This document shows, piece by piece, positions 6,294 through 6,783 of a stretch of 6,783 bases of DNA. The notes under the pieces were generated by a model, which was not told where the DNA came from, ran no database searches, and was given only the letters and a program-made list of their open reading frames with translations. Made by a program: the position numbers and the translations under genes. The stretch is taken from the NCBI GenBank assembly GCA_018714725.1, contig DVMZ01000022.1, forward strand, positions 1-6,783. The letters run 5' to 3'. This stretch comes from Candidatus Scatosoma pullistercoris (lineage in GTDB: Bacteria > Bacillota > Clostridia > Christensenellales > Borkfalkiaceae). Numbering within the stretch: position 1 is the first letter of the stretch; each line of letters begins with the position of its first letter.

Positions 6294-6317
6294 GCGATAA
6301 CTTTTCCCGTCGGGTGA
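6275..6317 (-). terminator. Second intrinsic terminator, overlapping the nth promoter
   Basis: On the minus strand CACCCGACG (6317-6309) pairs with CGTCGGGCG (6290-6282), nine pairs including one U-G, around an 18-nt loop. An A and six T (6280-6275) follow. It would back up the terminator at 6327-6367 and stop upstream transcripts just before nth. Confidence 0.7.
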
Positions 6318-6326
6318 AAAACGAGC

Positions 6327-6367
6327 AAAAAAGCGGAAACAGACGGCTTTTTACCGCCCGCTTCCGC
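6327..6367 (-). terminator. Strong intrinsic terminator after the DUF3343 gene
   Basis: On the minus strand GCGGAAGCGGGCGG (6367-6354) pairs along all 14 positions, three or more as G-U, with CCGTCTGTTTCCGC (6346-6333) around a seven-base loop. Six T follow (6332-6327). It lies about 120 bp past the DUF3343 stop and separates that transcript from nth. Confidence 0.85.
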
Positions 6368-6419
6368 CTTGCCGGTCCTCTCCGGATTTTCCGCGATTTT
6401 TCGCTTTTATGCATTTTTT

Positions 6420-6437
6420 GCGGAATCGGGATTCCGC
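6420..6437. other. Short perfect hairpin in the DUF3343-nth gap
   Basis: GCGGAAT (6420-6426) and ATTCCGC (6431-6437) form a seven-pair stem with a four-base loop. The neighbouring T run (6414-6419) precedes the stem on the plus strand, so it reads as A on the minus strand after the stem. It is therefore not a terminator in either direction. It may be an mRNA 3'-end structure or chance. Confidence 0.5.
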
Positions 6438-6487
6438 TCCCCCGGAGCTTGTTTTCCGGCAACCGGCGCCATCCGTCAATTTTTCCG

Positions 6488-6757
6488 TCACCCCCGCGAA
6501 GACGCGCAGGGCGCGACGACGGGCCGGCCGTTGCGGTAGTCGACCGAATAAAAACCTTTGAACGCGGAATATCTTCCCAGCCTCAAAATTGCCTGAGCGC
6601 GGGGCAGAGCCGCCCGATCGAACTTCACGCAGAGACCGCAGCCGATATTCGCTTCCTTCGGCGCGGGAACGGTCTGCGCCGCCACGCCGTATTTATAAAG
6701 ACGCCCCGCGTAATCCAATGCCTGGGCGCGCGAGCGGAACACTGCAAGTATCGTCAT
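6488..6757 (-). CDS. DUF3343 protein (putative Se/S carrier-like)
   Basis: The 89-residue product matches the small DUF3343 fold. It has an N-terminal beta strand (TILAVF), a helix ALDYAGRLYKYG (13-24), the family segment TVPAPKEANIGCGLCVKF (29-46) and a second helix. In the family a conserved Cys-Gly near the middle is thought to carry sulfur or selenium, often beside a cysteine desulfurase-like gene. Here the Cys40-Gly-Leu-Cys43 arrangement adds a second cysteine, and Cys84 lies near the end. The tail after residue 66 is longer than in the minimal domain. The ATG follows GGGGAGGG by about ten bases. Its first bases form ATGA, so a preceding gene ending in TGA at 6756-6754 could overlap it by 4 bp; too little of that gene is present to identify it. 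Confidence 0.8.
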   Translation of the reverse strand: MTILAVFRSRAQALDYAGRLYKYGVAAQTVPAPKEANIGCGLCVKFDRAALPRAQAILRLGRYSAFKGFYSVDYRNGRPVVAPCASSRG

Positions 6758-6783
6758 GTCATACCGCCCTCCCCGGCGGAATA

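Noticed and set aside
6256..6462. 69-residue N-terminal extension of Nth from a TTG
   Set aside because: It would translate through two terminators and the promoter; Nth numbering matches E. coli exactly from the ATG at 6255.

Overview
The window looks like a moderately GC-rich genome from the Bacillota, most likely an uncultured gut-type Clostridia. This is inferred from strong AGGAGG-type ribosome binding sites, two sigma-A-type promoters, a CotF-like small helical protein, a DUF3343 protein and a T-box-like leader. No marker gene fixes the genus. Every gene I can support lies on the minus strand, so transcription runs from position 6783 towards position 1. The long plus-strand frames are antisense shadows.

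Reading in the direction of transcription: a DUF3343 (putative Se/S carrier-like) gene is followed by one strong intrinsic terminator and a second, overlapping terminator/promoter element. That promoter drives nth (endonuclease III), apparently with almost no 5' leader. Downstream of nth is an intergenic stretch carrying three copies of a 27-bp tandem repeat. Next come two small helical-protein genes that overlap by 4 bp, the second CotF-like. A 636-codon gene follows whose fold matches GH36 alpha-galactosidases but whose catalytic carboxylates are replaced. After it lie a zinc-ribbon/two-helix membrane protein, an MscL channel with a long charged insertion before its C-terminal helix, and a six-helix YjdF/DUF2238-like membrane protein.

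At the left edge a near-consensus promoter (TTGACT-17-TATAAT) starts a new leftward transcript. Its leader folds on paper like a T-box stem I, and a possible start codon lies at 33-35, so the regulated gene is mostly outside the window.

The three membrane or membrane-linked genes (zinc ribbon, mscL, YjdF-like) lie in series with gaps of 142-244 bp and no clear promoter between them. They may be co-transcribed, but I see no pathway joining them. The most unusual items are the inactive-looking GH36 homologue, the extended MscL, the leaderless nth promoter built into a terminator stem, and the T-box-like leader.
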